Shown: in pieces, positions 16,412-27,400 of the stretch
Position numbering within the stretch: position 1 is the first letter of the stretch
How the letters are laid out: each line of letters opens with the position of its first letter
The notes under the pieces: model-generated
What the model was told of the DNA's origin: nothing
Seen by the model: only the letters and a program-made list of their open reading frames with translations
The model's database searches: none
NCBI RefSeq assembly: GCF_001684965.1
Contig: NZ_MAYG01000031.1
Location: 62,001 to 126,000 of the forward strand
Reading direction: 5' to 3'
Source: Chryseobacterium arthrosphaerae
GTDB taxonomy: Bacteria > Bacteroidota > Bacteroidia > Flavobacteriales > Weeksellaceae
Length of the DNA: 64,000 nucleotides
Made by a program: the position numbers and the translations under genes

Positions 16412-18880
16412 ATGGCAAGAACAAAGATGAAAAAATTAAGTACAGTTGTTGTATTACTGGGGACAGTTTTAGTGGCTGCCCAGGAGCAGGAGGAAAAAGG
16501 AAAACAAATCGAAGATATTATCATTGTTGGAAACCGCAGCGTTAAAAGAACAAAGCTGGAGACGCCGGTTCCTGTAGACGTTATCAATATCAGCAAAGTG
16601 CAAAGGTCGTCTCCGCAAATGACGGCTCAGGATCTTTTAAACTATGTTATCCCCTCATTTAATTCCGTTAGACAGTCTGCTTCTGACGGAACAGAGCATA
16701 TTGATCCCGTAACTTTAAGGGGAATGGGGCCGGATCAGGTTTTGGTATTGCTGAATGGAAAAAGAAGACATACAACATCTTTGGTAAACTATCAGAATAC
16801 AGTAGGGAACGGATCTGTAGGAACAGATTTAAGTACCATCCCTGTCATCGCTATAGAAAAAATTGAAGTGCTAAGAGACGGTGCTGCCGCACAGTATGGT
16901 TCTGATGCTATTGCTGGGGTTATCAATATTATCCTGAAAAAGAATGCAGGGGCTTCCGCAAGCTTAACCTACGGATTAAGTGGAAGAAATGATGGTGATA
17001 CTTACCAGGCAGGCGTGAACTATGGAACTTCTCTGGGAAAAAATGACGGTTTTATCAACCTTTCATTGCAATTAAGTCATAGAGGAAAAACAACAAGAAC
17101 CCAGAATCATGATCTTGATATTTTCGGAAATAATTTCGCGTATGAATTTGCAGGTGATGCTGAGGCTGTAAAAGCTGCCAGAGCTGCAGATGATGCAAAA
17201 ATTAAAGAAAGGGGACTCACGAGAGACGACTTTAATTTCCAGATCGGAGACGCCCAGATCAGACAGGGGCAGTTGTTTTTCAATTCAGAATATCCTTTAA
17301 ACGATCATTTTAAATTCTATTCCTTTGGAGGATTCAGTATTAAAGAAGGAAAAGGATATGGCTTCAGAAGACTTCCGAGTGAAGGCTTTAATATTGTAAA
17401 AGAAATCTATCCCAATGGTTTCCAGGCAGTCTTAAATTCCCAGATCTATGATATCTCCTATGCTGCAGGCGCAAAATATAATGTAAATGATTGGCAGATT
17501 GACCTGAGCAATACTTTTGGCAGTAACACCTTCAATTATAACGTAAACAATACCAATAATGCATCCTTAGGTATCAAATCACCAACCCGTTTTTATGCAG
17601 GAGCCCACAGTTTTCTGCAAAATACTGTTAACCTTGATGTTTCAAAAAAGATAAAAAACGTCAATATCGCATTCGGTGGAGAATTCAGGTTTGAGCAATA
17701 CCAGATTAAAGCAGGAGATGAAGCTTCCTATACCCAATATGATGAAAATGGAAATATTGCAACAAAAGATTCTAAAGTAATCGGAGCAGGAGGTTCACAG
17801 TCTTTTATAGGCTTCTCACCGGACAATGCTTTGAAAAAAGACAGACACTCAACAGCAGTATACGCAGAGGTTTCCTATGATCTGTATAAAAAACTGAATA
17901 TTGATGCAGCGGCCAGATTTGAAAACTATTCAGATTTTGGGAATACTTTAAACGGAAAGCTGGCAGTAAGATACGAGTTTATAAAAAATTATGCAGTAAG
18001 GGCAGCGGTAGGAACAGGATTCAGGGCACCATCACTTCAGCAGCAGTATTTCAATAATTCATATGCTGATATTTCTACTTCCGGTTCCGGGATTGTGAGG
18101 AAAGGAATTTTTAATAATGACAGCCAGGCAGCACAGGTTCTGGGATTTGATAAATTAAAGCAGGAAACATCCATTAATGGCAGTGCCGGGTTTACCCTGC
18201 AACCGGCTAAAGGCCTGTTTATTACGGTAGACGGCTATATCATTAAAGTGAAAGACAGGATTGTAATTACCAGCAATATCACAGACTCAAGGCTGGCTGA
18301 TCCTCAGGTGGTAGGAGAAGGAAATTCAGTGAAAAGCGGAAGATTCTTTGCCAATGCAATTGATACCGAAACCAAAGGAGTGGATATAGTGGTTTCCTAT
18401 GACTGGAAGCTGGCCGGTGGCAGTTTAAATATTAATCTTGCAGGAAATTACACCGAAACCAAAATTACAGATTTCCATTTTCCTGAAAACCTGGGAACTC
18501 CCCAAAATGAATTCTTTGGCCCGGATCAGATCAATATTATTGAAACCCTGTCCCCAAAAACAAAAGCATCTTTGGGCCTTACGTACGGAATAGGGAAATT
18601 CAGTTTTCTCGTGAGAAATACCTATTTTGGTAAAGTAATTAGAGACGGCTTTCCTTTCGGAGAAGTTCAGGAGTTTTCTCCAAAAGTGGTTACCGATATC
18701 AGTGTAGGGTATGATATTACAAAGAATATCAATTTTACGGTAGGAGCGAACAATGTATTTGATGTTTTTCCGGATCTTCAGATCTATAAAAATTCGTATT
18801 ATGGAGTGTTCAAATATGCGCCTGTTCAGATGGGTACATTGGGAAACTATTTCTTCGGAAGGCTTAATTTTAATTTTTAA
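16412..18880 (+). CDS. TonB-dependent receptor under SAM riboswitch control
   Basis: An 822-residue outer-membrane receptor. A signal peptide ends near AAQE (about residue 25); a start at the internal Met at 16427 would give the tidier MKKLSTVVV. The plug domain (about 50-175) shows PVPVDVINISKVQ, TLRGMGPDQVLVLLNGKR and VLRDGAAAQYGSDAIAGVINI, and the rest is a 22-strand-type barrel ending in FFGRLNFNF. There is no CarboxypepD-like or SusC-type extension, so it resembles small-molecule receptors. The SAM riboswitch upstream and the APC permease 7 bases downstream point to methionine or a related sulfur compound as cargo, which is inference. Confidence 0.92.
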   Translation: MARTKMKKLSTVVVLLGTVLVAAQEQEEKGKQIEDIIIVGNRSVKRTKLETPVPVDVINISKVQRSSPQMTAQDLLNYVIPSFNSVRQSASDGTEHIDPVTLRGMGPDQVLVLLNGKRRHTTSLVNYQNTVGNGSVGTDLSTIPVIAIEKIEVLRDGAAAQYGSDAIAGVINIILKKNAGASASLTYGLSGRNDGDTYQAGVNYGTSLGKNDGFINLSLQLSHRGKTTRTQNHDLDIFGNNFAYEFAGDAEAVKAARAADDAKIKERGLTRDDFNFQIGDAQIRQGQLFFNSEYPLNDHFKFYSFGGFSIKEGKGYGFRRLPSEGFNIVKEIYPNGFQAVLNSQIYDISYAAGAKYNVNDWQIDLSNTFGSNTFNYNVNNTNNASLGIKSPTRFYAGAHSFLQNTVNLDVSKKIKNVNIAFGGEFRFEQYQIKAGDEASYTQYDENGNIATKDSKVIGAGGSQSFIGFSPDNALKKDRHSTAVYAEVSYDLYKKLNIDAAARFENYSDFGNTLNGKLAVRYEFIKNYAVRAAVGTGFRAPSLQQQYFNNSYADISTSGSGIVRKGIFNNDSQAAQVLGFDKLKQETSINGSAGFTLQPAKGLFITVDGYIIKVKDRIVITSNITDSRLADPQVVGEGNSVKSGRFFANAIDTETKGVDIVVSYDWKLAGGSLNINLAGNYTETKITDFHFPENLGTPQNEFFGPDQINIIETLSPKTKASLGLTYGIGKFSFLVRNTYFGKVIRDGFPFGEVQEFSPKVVTDISVGYDITKNINFTVGANNVFDVFPDLQIYKNSYYGVFKYAPVQMGTLGNYFFGRLNFNF

Positions 18881-18887
18881 AGAGTAA

Positions 18888-20195
18888 ATGAGTACTTCTT
18901 CACATCAGATCGGCTGGAAAACAGCTGCAGCCATTGTAGTTTCCAATATGATAGGAACGGGGATTTTTACAACCCTGGGATTTCAGTTATCAGATATTAC
19001 CAATACATACAGTATTTTTCTGTTATGGGCAATCGGAGGAATCCTGGCACTGTTCGGAGCATTCTGTTATGCTGAATTAGGGTCCCACTTTAAAGGAAAC
19101 GGTGGTGATTTTATCTATCTTAAAGAAACTTATCATCCCCTGTTCGGGTACCTGATCAGCTGGATCTCTTTAATTATCGGATTTTCATCACCTGTTGCAC
19201 TGGCAGCGCTGGCCATGTCAAAATATCTTTCAGTATTTGATTATACCTTTGGTAATGGTTTTGCCATTGCTGCCATTTTTCTGATTGCATTCATGCTGTC
19301 TTTCAGTTTAAAGGCTTCCGGCAGGTTCCACAATTTTTTTACCTTTATCAAAGTAGCATTTATTATTGTCCTCATTGTGCTGGGAGTTGGGCTTTCGGGA
19401 TCTTCTCATACAGGGAACAGCCTTAATTTTGGTGACGGCTGGCAACATGAGATAATGCTTCCTGCTTTTGCTACCTCTCTCGTATTTGTCACTTATTCTT
19501 ATACCGGTTGGAATTCTGCCTCCTATATTGCCGGAGAAATAAAAGATGTACAGAAAAATCTCCCCAAATCTCTGATTATAGGGACTGTTTTTGTCACGGT
19601 AAGCTATGTTCTGGTCAATTATATAATGCTGAAGCATGCTCCGGTAAGCCAGTTGGCAGGAAAAGAAGACGTTATGGGAGAAGCAGCGGTCAATATGCTG
19701 GGACTGTCTTTTGGAAAGATTGTCAATATTTTTATTGCTTTACAGCTGATTGCAACCATCAGCGGATACTTATGGGTAGGATCACGGCTGACTCAGGCTT
19801 TTGCCAGGGATAGTTATCTGTGGAAACCTCTTTCGAAAGGAAATGAAAAAGGAATTCCTGTAAGAGCGATCTTCGCTCATGCTGTCATTGCTGCGATCAT
19901 TATTTTAACAGGAAGCTTTAAGGAAATATTTGTTTATACCGCTTTTATCCTTCAGCTGTTTGCCAGCCTTGCGATTTCTACCGTGTATTTTCTTAAAAAA
20001 GAAGACCGGAGAATATTCAGATCCAATGCCTTTTACATTTTTCCAACCGTCTTTTTGCTGTTCAGTGGGTATATCCTCTATTTTACACTGATTCATAATC
20101 CCCGAGAAAGTGTGATCGGGCTGGGAATTGTAGCGGTGGGAATTGTTTTATATTTAATTGACAGAAGATACGTAAAGAAGGCTGAAGATCTTTAA
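18888..20195 (+). CDS. APC family amino acid permease
   Basis: A 435-residue inner-membrane transporter with about 12 hydrophobic segments. The N-terminus (KTAAAIVVSNMIGTGIFTTLG) has the unwound GxG-type substrate loop of APC transporters, and SYTGWNSASYIAGEIKD is the typical TM6 region. It starts 7 bases after the TonB receptor and shares its SAM riboswitch, so the pair would carry one substrate across both membranes. Methionine, S-methylmethionine or a similar compound is the likeliest substrate by regulation alone. Confidence 0.92.
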   Translation: MSTSSHQIGWKTAAAIVVSNMIGTGIFTTLGFQLSDITNTYSIFLLWAIGGILALFGAFCYAELGSHFKGNGGDFIYLKETYHPLFGYLISWISLIIGFSSPVALAALAMSKYLSVFDYTFGNGFAIAAIFLIAFMLSFSLKASGRFHNFFTFIKVAFIIVLIVLGVGLSGSSHTGNSLNFGDGWQHEIMLPAFATSLVFVTYSYTGWNSASYIAGEIKDVQKNLPKSLIIGTVFVTVSYVLVNYIMLKHAPVSQLAGKEDVMGEAAVNMLGLSFGKIVNIFIALQLIATISGYLWVGSRLTQAFARDSYLWKPLSKGNEKGIPVRAIFAHAVIAAIIILTGSFKEIFVYTAFILQLFASLAISTVYFLKKEDRRIFRSNAFYIFPTVFLLFSGYILYFTLIHNPRESVIGLGIVAVGIVLYLIDRRYVKKAEDL

Positions 20196-20282
20196 AAGCT
20201 TAAAAGTTGAATCTACAGATCCGGTTTTACAGTTCTGCCTAGCGTTCAAAAATTTATACTTTAATTTTGAATTAATAATTCT

Positions 20283-20290
20283 TATCTTTG
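20283..20290 (+). promoter_or_regulatory. -7 promoter box of prfA
   Basis: TATCTTTG fits TAnnTTTG, 19 bases before the prfA ATG. A TTTG at 20266-20269 is too close (13 bases) to be a regular -33 element. Confidence 0.5.
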
Positions 20291-20309
20291 CACCCACAAA
20301 AATTCCATA

Positions 20310-21395
20310 ATGTCTAAATCATTAATTCCAAAATTAGAAGCTATAAAACAAAGATATAATGAGGTGGCAGACCTTATTATACAGCCTGATGTCATTTCAG
20401 ACCAAAAAAGATATTCTTCTTTGAACAAAGAATATAGTGATTTGGGGAAAATTGTAAGAGTTTACGATCAATATAAAGGAGCTTTGGATTCTATTGCAGA
20501 ATCTGATGAGATCATTGCTGACGGTTCAGACAGGGATCTTGTAGATCTTGCCAAAGAAGAAAAACTCGAAGCCCAATCCAGAATTCCTGGTCTGGAAGAA
20601 GAGTTAAAAGTACTGTTGATTCCAAAAGACCCTGCAGATGACAAAAACGTTATCGTAGAATTACGTGCCGGTACCGGAGGTGATGAAGCTGCGATTTTCG
20701 TAGAAGATGTCTACAGAATGTACACCATGTACTTTAAGGCTAAAGGATGGAGACATGAAGTGACAGATTCCAATGAAGCTGCAAAAGGGTACAAAGAATT
20801 GATCATGAAGGTGGAAGGAGAAGGCGTTTACGGAATCATGAAGTTCGAGTCTGGAGTTCACCGTGTACAGCGTGTCCCTGAAACAGAATCTCAGGGAAGA
20901 GTTCATACCTCTGCCATTACTGTGGCTGTTTTGCCGGAAGCAGAAGAAGTGGACTTTGAGCTGAATCCTGCAGATATTGAAATGCAGACTTCCCGTTCAG
21001 GAGGTGCCGGAGGTCAGAACGTCAACAAGGTTGAAACCAAAGTACAGCTTACCCACAAGCCTTCAGGACTTGTAGTGGTTTGTCAGCAAGCCCGTTCTCA
21101 GCTGGCTAACCGTGAGCTGGCAATGGAAATGCTGAGAACAAAGCTTTACGATATCGAGTTACAGAAAGTACAGGGAGATATTGCAGCACAGCGTAAATCT
21201 ATGGTTTCTACAGGGGACCGTTCTGCAAAAATCAAAACATACAATTACCCTCAAGGGAGAGTAACAGATCACAGAATCAATAAATCAATGTACAATCTGG
21301 ATGCTTACATGAACGGAGATATTTCTGAGATGATAGACGCAGTAATCATGGCAGAGAATGCAGAGAAGATGAAGGGAGAAGAAGAGAACTATTAA
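20310..21395 (+). CDS. prfA: Peptide chain release factor 1
   Basis: RF1 recognises UAA and UAG in the ribosomal A site and triggers peptide release. The 361-residue length is standard. The tripeptide anticodon PET is in [13 protein letters not shown] (about 189-191), and the catalytic GGQ is at 234-236 within [19 protein letters not shown]. The N-terminal coiled coil (1-100) is present. It is a single-gene transcript closed by a strong terminator. It is distinct from the PrfH protein encoded at 34016, which shares only the GGQ domain. Confidence 0.98.
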   Translation: MSKSLIPKLEAIKQRYNEVADLIIQPDVISDQKRYSSLNKEYSDLGKIVRVYDQYKGALDSIAESDEIIADGSDRDLVDLAKEEKLEAQSRIPGLEEELKVLLIPKDPADDKNVIVELRAGTGGDEAAIFVEDVYRMYTMYFKAKGWRHEVTDSNEAAKGYKELIMKVEGEGVYGIMKFESGVHRVQRVPETESQGRVHTSAITVAVLPEAEEVDFELNPADIEMQTSRSGGAGGQNVNKVETKVQLTHKPSGLVVVCQQARSQLANRELAMEMLRTKLYDIELQKVQGDIAAQRKSMVSTGDRSAKIKTYNYPQGRVTDHRINKSMYNLDAYMNGDISEMIDAVIMAENAEKMKGEEENY

Positions 21396-21415
21396 AAAGT
21401 TAAAAAATAAAAAAA

Positions 21416-21442
21416 GAGCCTCTGATTTTTCAGAGGCTTTTC
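21416..21442 (+). terminator. Intrinsic terminator after prfA
   Basis: GAGCCTCTGA and TCAGAGGCTTTT form a 9-bp GC-rich stem with a T tail. Confidence 0.88.
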
Positions 21443-21471
21443 TATTCAGATGACCTATTACAATATCAACT

Positions 21472-22149
21472 ATGAAAAACTACAAAATTATTTTCTTTGT
21501 CATACTTACCATGATGGGGCAGTATGTATCAGCCCAGACGGAAGTAAAGAAACCTAAAGAAGCCTTTGAATTGTTCTTCGGAACTTTCGTAAATAACGAC
21601 GAGGCTGCTTTAAATAAGCTTAACGATTATTTAAGACCTACCGTAGAAGGGCAGAATGCATATCAGGTCAATTTCAAAGAAACTTCAGAAGAAATGAAGA
21701 ATGGCAGTGTAGAGAATTTTCTTGCTGCATTCCCTAAGGCTGCGGCTGCTGCCTGTAAAAAAGAGGCAGAAGAATATTTCACTGCGATGCTTACGAATTT
21801 TAAAACCGGAAAACTGACCGTTAAAGACGTTAAAGTTGTTCCTAATGAATATATGGAAGGAGATAAAATCGCTGAGGTTACCTATTCCGTAAGCTTTAAA
21901 GTGCCGTCAAAACTGACTCACGGGCCAACCGGTGATGTAAAAAAAGTAAAAGCAGAGGATTTGAAAAAATATCTGATTCAGGCGGCTCAGGATTTTAAAA
22001 ATGCCGACAAAACAGTAACAACGGATCAGACCTTCAGTTTGTATGAACTGAAAGAAGGGGGTAAAATATACTATTGGAACGGAAGCCCGGATCAGATCGT
22101 AAGCAATCTGACCGATTTCTACTTTGAAAGCTTCGGATCCGATGAATAA
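21472..22149 (+). CDS. Exported protein of unknown function
   Basis: A 225-residue protein with a clear signal peptide (MKNYKIIFFVILTMMGQYVSAQ). The mature part is Lys/Glu-rich with an alpha+beta look, and residues around 30-75 (PKEAFELFFGTFVNNDEAAL) resemble the start of an NTF2-like fold, though this is a weak impression. No lipobox, transmembrane or sorting domain. Transcribed alone between two terminators. No family recognised. Confidence 0.8.
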   Translation: MKNYKIIFFVILTMMGQYVSAQTEVKKPKEAFELFFGTFVNNDEAALNKLNDYLRPTVEGQNAYQVNFKETSEEMKNGSVENFLAAFPKAAAAACKKEAEEYFTAMLTNFKTGKLTVKDVKVVPNEYMEGDKIAEVTYSVSFKVPSKLTHGPTGDVKKVKAEDLKKYLIQAAQDFKNADKTVTTDQTFSLYELKEGGKIYYWNGSPDQIVSNLTDFYFESFGSDE

Positions 22150-22173
22150 CCGATAACCGCTAATTAACAGTTA

Positions 22174-22201
22174 AAAAGCCCTGGATTTCAGGGCTTTTTT
22201 T
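22174..22201 (+). terminator. Intrinsic terminator
   Basis: AAAAGCCCTG pairs with CAGGGCTTTT and runs into further T. Confidence 0.88.
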
Positions 22202-22241
22202 ATTTCACATACTTTGCGTATTTTTGAGAAAACCGTTCACT

Positions 22242-24344
22242 ATGAATTTTAAACCGATGTTATTAACCGCTGGAGTTTTATTTTCAGCATCTTTTTATTC
22301 CCAAAAAATGAACTATCCTAAAGCCATAAAAGGAAACCAGACAGATACTTATTTCGGAAAAGCTGTTTCAGACCCGTACAGAGATCTTGAAAATGACTCC
22401 GATGCTACAAAAAAATGGGTGGATGAAGAAGTGGCCTACAGCCAGAATTACCTTTCAAAAATTCCATTCAGGGATAAAATTAAAAACCAGCTGAAAGATA
22501 TCTGGAATTATGAAAAAATTTCAGCTCCTTTTGAGAGAGGCGACTACACTTACTATACAAAAAACGACGGCTTACAGGCACAGTCTGTTTTTTACAGAAC
22601 AAATAAAAAGACGAAAGCTACAGAAGTATTTTTAGATCCGAATAAATTTTCAGAAAAAGGAACAACCTCACTTGCTACCATATCTTTTAACGAAAAAGGA
22701 AATCTTGCAGCTTATGCTATTTCTGAAGGGGGAAGTGACTGGAACAAAATCATTATCATTGACGCCGTTACCAGGAAACAGATTGATGAAACCATCCTGG
22801 ATGTGAAATTCAGTGGTATAGCATGGCAGAATGATGAAGGATTCTATTATTCAAGCTATGATAAACCGAAAGAAGGAACTGTACTTTCCGGGATGACGGA
22901 TAAACATAAAGTGTATTTTCATAAACTTGGAACCAAGCAATCTGAAGATAAGCTGATCTTTGGTGGGGAAAAAACGCCGAGAAGATATTTAAGAGCGAGC
23001 GTTTCAGAAGACCAGAGATACCTGATCATTTCTGCTGCCAATGCAACCAACGGAAATGAACTGTATATAAAAGATCTTAAAAAAGGAGGAGACTTTGTAC
23101 AGATTACAAAAGGGTTTGACATCAATGCCTATGTTGTGGATACGGATGGAGACAATCTTTTCATTTCTACAGATAAAGATGCGCCTAACATGCGTCTGGT
23201 AAAAACTACCATTGCCAATCCCGCTCCTCAAACCTGGAAGGACGTAATTCCACAGACCGAAAATGTATTGGGAATTTCTTCCGGGGGAGGATATTTCTTT
23301 GCCACCTATATGATCGATGCTATTGATCAGATAAAACAATTTGATAAAACAGGAAAACTGATCAGAGAGATTACCCTTCCGGGGAAAGGAAATATTTCCG
23401 GTTTTGGAGGAAAGGAAAAAGAAAAAGATCTTTACTACTCTTTCAGCAACTATATTACTCCGGCAACTACCTATAAATTTAATGTAGATTCAGGTAAATC
23501 AGAAGTGTATCAGAAGCCAAAAGTGAAATTCAATCCGGATGATTATGTTTCTGAACAGGTATTCTATACTTCCAAAGACGGAACAAAGATTCCTATGATG
23601 ATCAACTATAAAAAAGGGATCAAGCTTGACGGTAAGAATCCTGCAATTCTTTATTCTTATGGTGGTTTCAACATCAGCCTGCAGCCTACATTCTCTCCAG
23701 TGAATGCAATCTGGATGGAAAATGGTGGTATCTATGCTGTTCCCAACATCCGTGGAGGGGGTGAATATGGTAAAAAATGGCATGATGCAGGAACAAAACA
23801 GCAGAAAAAAAATGTTTTTGATGATTTTATTGCTGCCGGAGAATATCTGCAGAGCAAAGGATATACTTCTAAAGACTATATGGCAATTTCAGGACGATCA
23901 AATGGTGGCCTTTTAGTAGGGGCAACCATGACTATCCGTCCGGATCTGGCCAGAGTTGCATTCCCGGGAGTTGGAGTTCTGGATATGCTGAGATATAATA
24001 AATTCACTGCCGGAGCAGGGTGGGCCTATGATTATGGAACTGCAGAAGACAGTAAGGAGATGTTTGAGTACCTTAAATCCTATTCTCCGGTACACAATGT
24101 AAAAGCAGGAACCTGCTATCCATCTACAATGATTATTACGAGTGATCATGATGACAGGGTAGTACCTGCGCATTCATTCAAATTCGGGGCAGAGCTTCAG
24201 GAAAAACAAGGATGTAAGAATCCTGTTTTATTGCGAATTGAAAAAAATGCAGGGCATGGTGCCGGAAGAGCAACAGACCAAATTATCAGTGAAAATGCAG
24301 ATCTTATATCATTTGCTTTGTATGAGATGGGAATAAAGAAATAA
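22242..24344 (+). CDS. Prolyl oligopeptidase family serine peptidase
   Basis: A 700-residue S9A-type peptidase that cleaves short proline-containing peptides. A signal peptide (about 1-22, ending SASFYSQ) places it in the periplasm. A seven-blade propeller (about 75-410) precedes the alpha/beta hydrolase domain, in which the triad is visible: Ser near 552 in GRSNGG, Asp near 637 in DHDDRVVP, His near 671 in GHGAGR. I start at the ATG at 22242, since the in-frame TTG at 22224 lies within the promoter-like box TATTTTTG at 22219-22226. Flanked by terminators on both sides. Confidence 0.94.
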   Translation: MNFKPMLLTAGVLFSASFYSQKMNYPKAIKGNQTDTYFGKAVSDPYRDLENDSDATKKWVDEEVAYSQNYLSKIPFRDKIKNQLKDIWNYEKISAPFERGDYTYYTKNDGLQAQSVFYRTNKKTKATEVFLDPNKFSEKGTTSLATISFNEKGNLAAYAISEGGSDWNKIIIIDAVTRKQIDETILDVKFSGIAWQNDEGFYYSSYDKPKEGTVLSGMTDKHKVYFHKLGTKQSEDKLIFGGEKTPRRYLRASVSEDQRYLIISAANATNGNELYIKDLKKGGDFVQITKGFDINAYVVDTDGDNLFISTDKDAPNMRLVKTTIANPAPQTWKDVIPQTENVLGISSGGGYFFATYMIDAIDQIKQFDKTGKLIREITLPGKGNISGFGGKEKEKDLYYSFSNYITPATTYKFNVDSGKSEVYQKPKVKFNPDDYVSEQVFYTSKDGTKIPMMINYKKGIKLDGKNPAILYSYGGFNISLQPTFSPVNAIWMENGGIYAVPNIRGGGEYGKKWHDAGTKQQKKNVFDDFIAAGEYLQSKGYTSKDYMAISGRSNGGLLVGATMTIRPDLARVAFPGVGVLDMLRYNKFTAGAGWAYDYGTAEDSKEMFEYLKSYSPVHNVKAGTCYPSTMIITSDHDDRVVPAHSFKFGAELQEKQGCKNPVLLRIEKNAGHGAGRATDQIISENADLISFALYEMGIKK

Positions 24345-24365
24345 TATTTAAATAATAATAAGTTT

Positions 24366-24406
24366 AAAAAAACGGCCAATTTTCAATAAAATTGGCCGTT
24401 TTTTTT
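24366..24406 (+). terminator. Intrinsic terminator
   Basis: AACGGCCAAT and ATTGGCCGTT form a perfect 10-bp stem followed by TTTTTT. Confidence 0.9.
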
Positions 24407-24481
24407 AGGGTGGGTTGTTTATAATTCGTATTTTTAGCTCGGATATTTAAAGTTTACTAATTTTTATTTAATTAGGTAATT

Positions 24482-27400
24482 ATGAAAAAGAAAATTTTAC
24501 TAGTTTGTGCATTGGCAGCCGGGCTGTCTAGCTTTAATGCACAGAGGTGGGAGCCGGCCTCACAAAGAACGTCTCAGATCAGAAAAGAAGTAGAGGTGCA
24601 GCATTCTTACAGATTAGATTTGCAGTCTCTTAGGAATGCTTTGAAAAATGCAGTAGAAACAGGAAAAGGAGCCCAGGCTGTGATTGTTTCCTTACCTACA
24701 GCGGAAGGAAAGATTGAAAAATTTGCTGTATACAGTGATCCTGTTATGGAAAAATCTATGGCAGACAGATATGAGTTAGGATCATATGTAGGAGTAGGGA
24801 TAGATGATCCCGGTAAGTATTTAAGATTCAGTACTGCTCCTACAGAAATGCAGTCGATGATTATTAAAGATGGAAAATTCCAGTTCATAGAACCTATTAC
24901 TACAGATAAACAGGTTTACGGTGTTTTCTACAAAACAAAAAGAACAGAGGCTGATCATGGATTTGAATGTAGTACTGAAGAAAAAGGTTCTAAGGATATA
25001 AAGTCATTAGAAGCATTCGGGAAAAAAAACCTTTCTAATCTCAATGCTGGGAATACCAGCAGGCCTGCAAGTACAAAATTCAGAACTTATAGATTGGCAC
25101 TTTCCACCACAGGAGAATATACAAAGAAATTTGACCCGGCAGGAGGAATAGTCAATACAGTTACTCAGATGAACGCAACAATGACACGTGTAAACGGCGT
25201 TTTTCAGAAAGATTTTGCAATCAAGCTTATTATTCAGGACTTTCCCAATATAATCTTTACTGACCCTACTTCAGATCCTTACACAGGTAATCTAAATCTC
25301 CAGCTTCAGCAGACGCTGACTCAACAGGTGGGAAATGCTAATTATGATATGGGGCACGTATTCAATGCGGCAGGAGGAAACGGTAATGCCGGATCCATTG
25401 GATCTACATGCGTGGACCCTGCTACAACAACGTCATTGGCAAAAGGATCTGCTTTTACACAGAATACCAATCCAACAGGAGATCTTTTCGATATTGATTA
25501 TGTAGCCCATGAGATGGGGCATCAGTTGGGAGGAAATCATACTTTTTCACATGCTACTGAAGGTTCTGGTGTAAATGTTGAGCCAGGTGGAGGAACAACT
25601 ATTATGGGATATGCAGGAATTACGCAGGACAATGTACAGGCTAATTCTGATGCTTATTTCCACTATTCCTCAATTAATCAGATTCTGAATAGCTTGGATC
25701 TTAAAACTACTTGTGGTACTTCTGAAAATATTACAGATAATACCGCACCGGTGATTGCAGCCCTTACTGCATATACAATTCCGAAAGGGACTCCCTATTA
25801 TTTAGATGCATCTGCTACTGATGCTCAGGGGGATGCAATTAAATATACATGGGAACAATATGATAGTGTAAATAATCTTACTTCTATTTCTGGAGATAGT
25901 GGATGGGGATATAATGCAGAAGGATCTATAGCAAGGTCTTTCTTCGGAACAGCAAGTGGAAGAAGATATTTTCCTAGCTTACCTCTTGTAATGGCTGGTA
26001 AACTTACTAATAAGGCGACTTGGGAAACTGTTTCTTATATACCAAGAGTTCTACATTATGCGGTAACGGCTAGAGATGAAAATGCTTTGAGACCGATGCT
26101 TGCTTCTTTAGAAACAACAGTTACTGTAGGAAATGATGGACCATTCAAATTTAATGGAATCACATCTTCTACAACTCTTTATAACAATGCATCCAATACA
26201 ATTACCTGGAATGTTGCCAATACGAATACCGCACCATATAATGCAAGTAATGTAAAGATTGAGTATACTACAGATCTTGTTAACGGATCTACCTGGACAG
26301 AATTGGTAGCGTCTACTCCCAATACAGGGTCTTATACCGGACAAATGCCAGCTAATTTAACTGGTGCAGTTAAATTAAAAATTTCAGCCATAGGAAATAT
26401 ATTCTATGCAGTATCTCCACAAGTAACTGTAGGAACAGCACCTACATCTGCTACAGCAGCACCTACTGGGGTGTTTGCTTTGCCATCTGAAATCCTGAGA
26501 ACTACAGCAAGATTGTCTTGGAATAGCGTTCCGGGAGCTACCTATTCTATCAACTATAGAAAAGTAGGGGAAACAAACTGGCAAAATACAACAAGCTCAA
26601 CAAGCTCTGTTTTATTAAGTGGTTTAGATGATGAAACTAATTATGAAGCTCAGGTAGCAACTGTTATGAACAATGTTCCGGGAGCTTTCTCAGCAAACTA
26701 TGCATTTAAAACAAAAGGATTAACTACGGGTGTAGATTACTGTCTGATGACTACAGGAGGAAATAACCTTAATGCACCTTATTATAGTGGGCTTATTCAA
26801 CTTGACTTATCTAACCTTGCTTATTTTTCAGGTAATTTAGGAAACGCTGCAAAAACTTATCTTGATTTCAGTGATGATCCAACAAAAATAGTTAACCTGA
26901 CAAAAGGAACACAGTACACAGCTTCATTTAGAAACTTAGGTCATGATTTAGGTACATATAGTGACTTTTTGGAAATCTGGATCGATTACAATAGAAATGG
27001 AGTTTTTGAATCTACAGAAAAGGTTGGGTCTCATGCAGCTGTACCTGTATATAGTGCAGCAAATCAACTTAGCTTCCATGATGGAACAATAACATTTACG
27101 GTTCCTACTACTGCATACGCTGGTGATAAAACATTGAGAATGAGAGTTGCAAGTACATTCTTTAATGCTGCCACAGGACCATGTGGAGTTTCATCGGTTC
27201 CTGTACAAGGAGGTGGTGTAATTTCTACAGGAGGATTCAGAGACTTCACTGTAAAAATTTCTGAAACTTTGGGCGTAACCGAAACAAACAGTACAAAAGC
27301 ATCTGAAGTTTCTATCTATCCTAACCCTGCAGATACTTTCGTAGAAGTGAAAAACCTAAAAGGCAAAGCAGATTACAAAATCTATTCTGCAGACGGAAGA

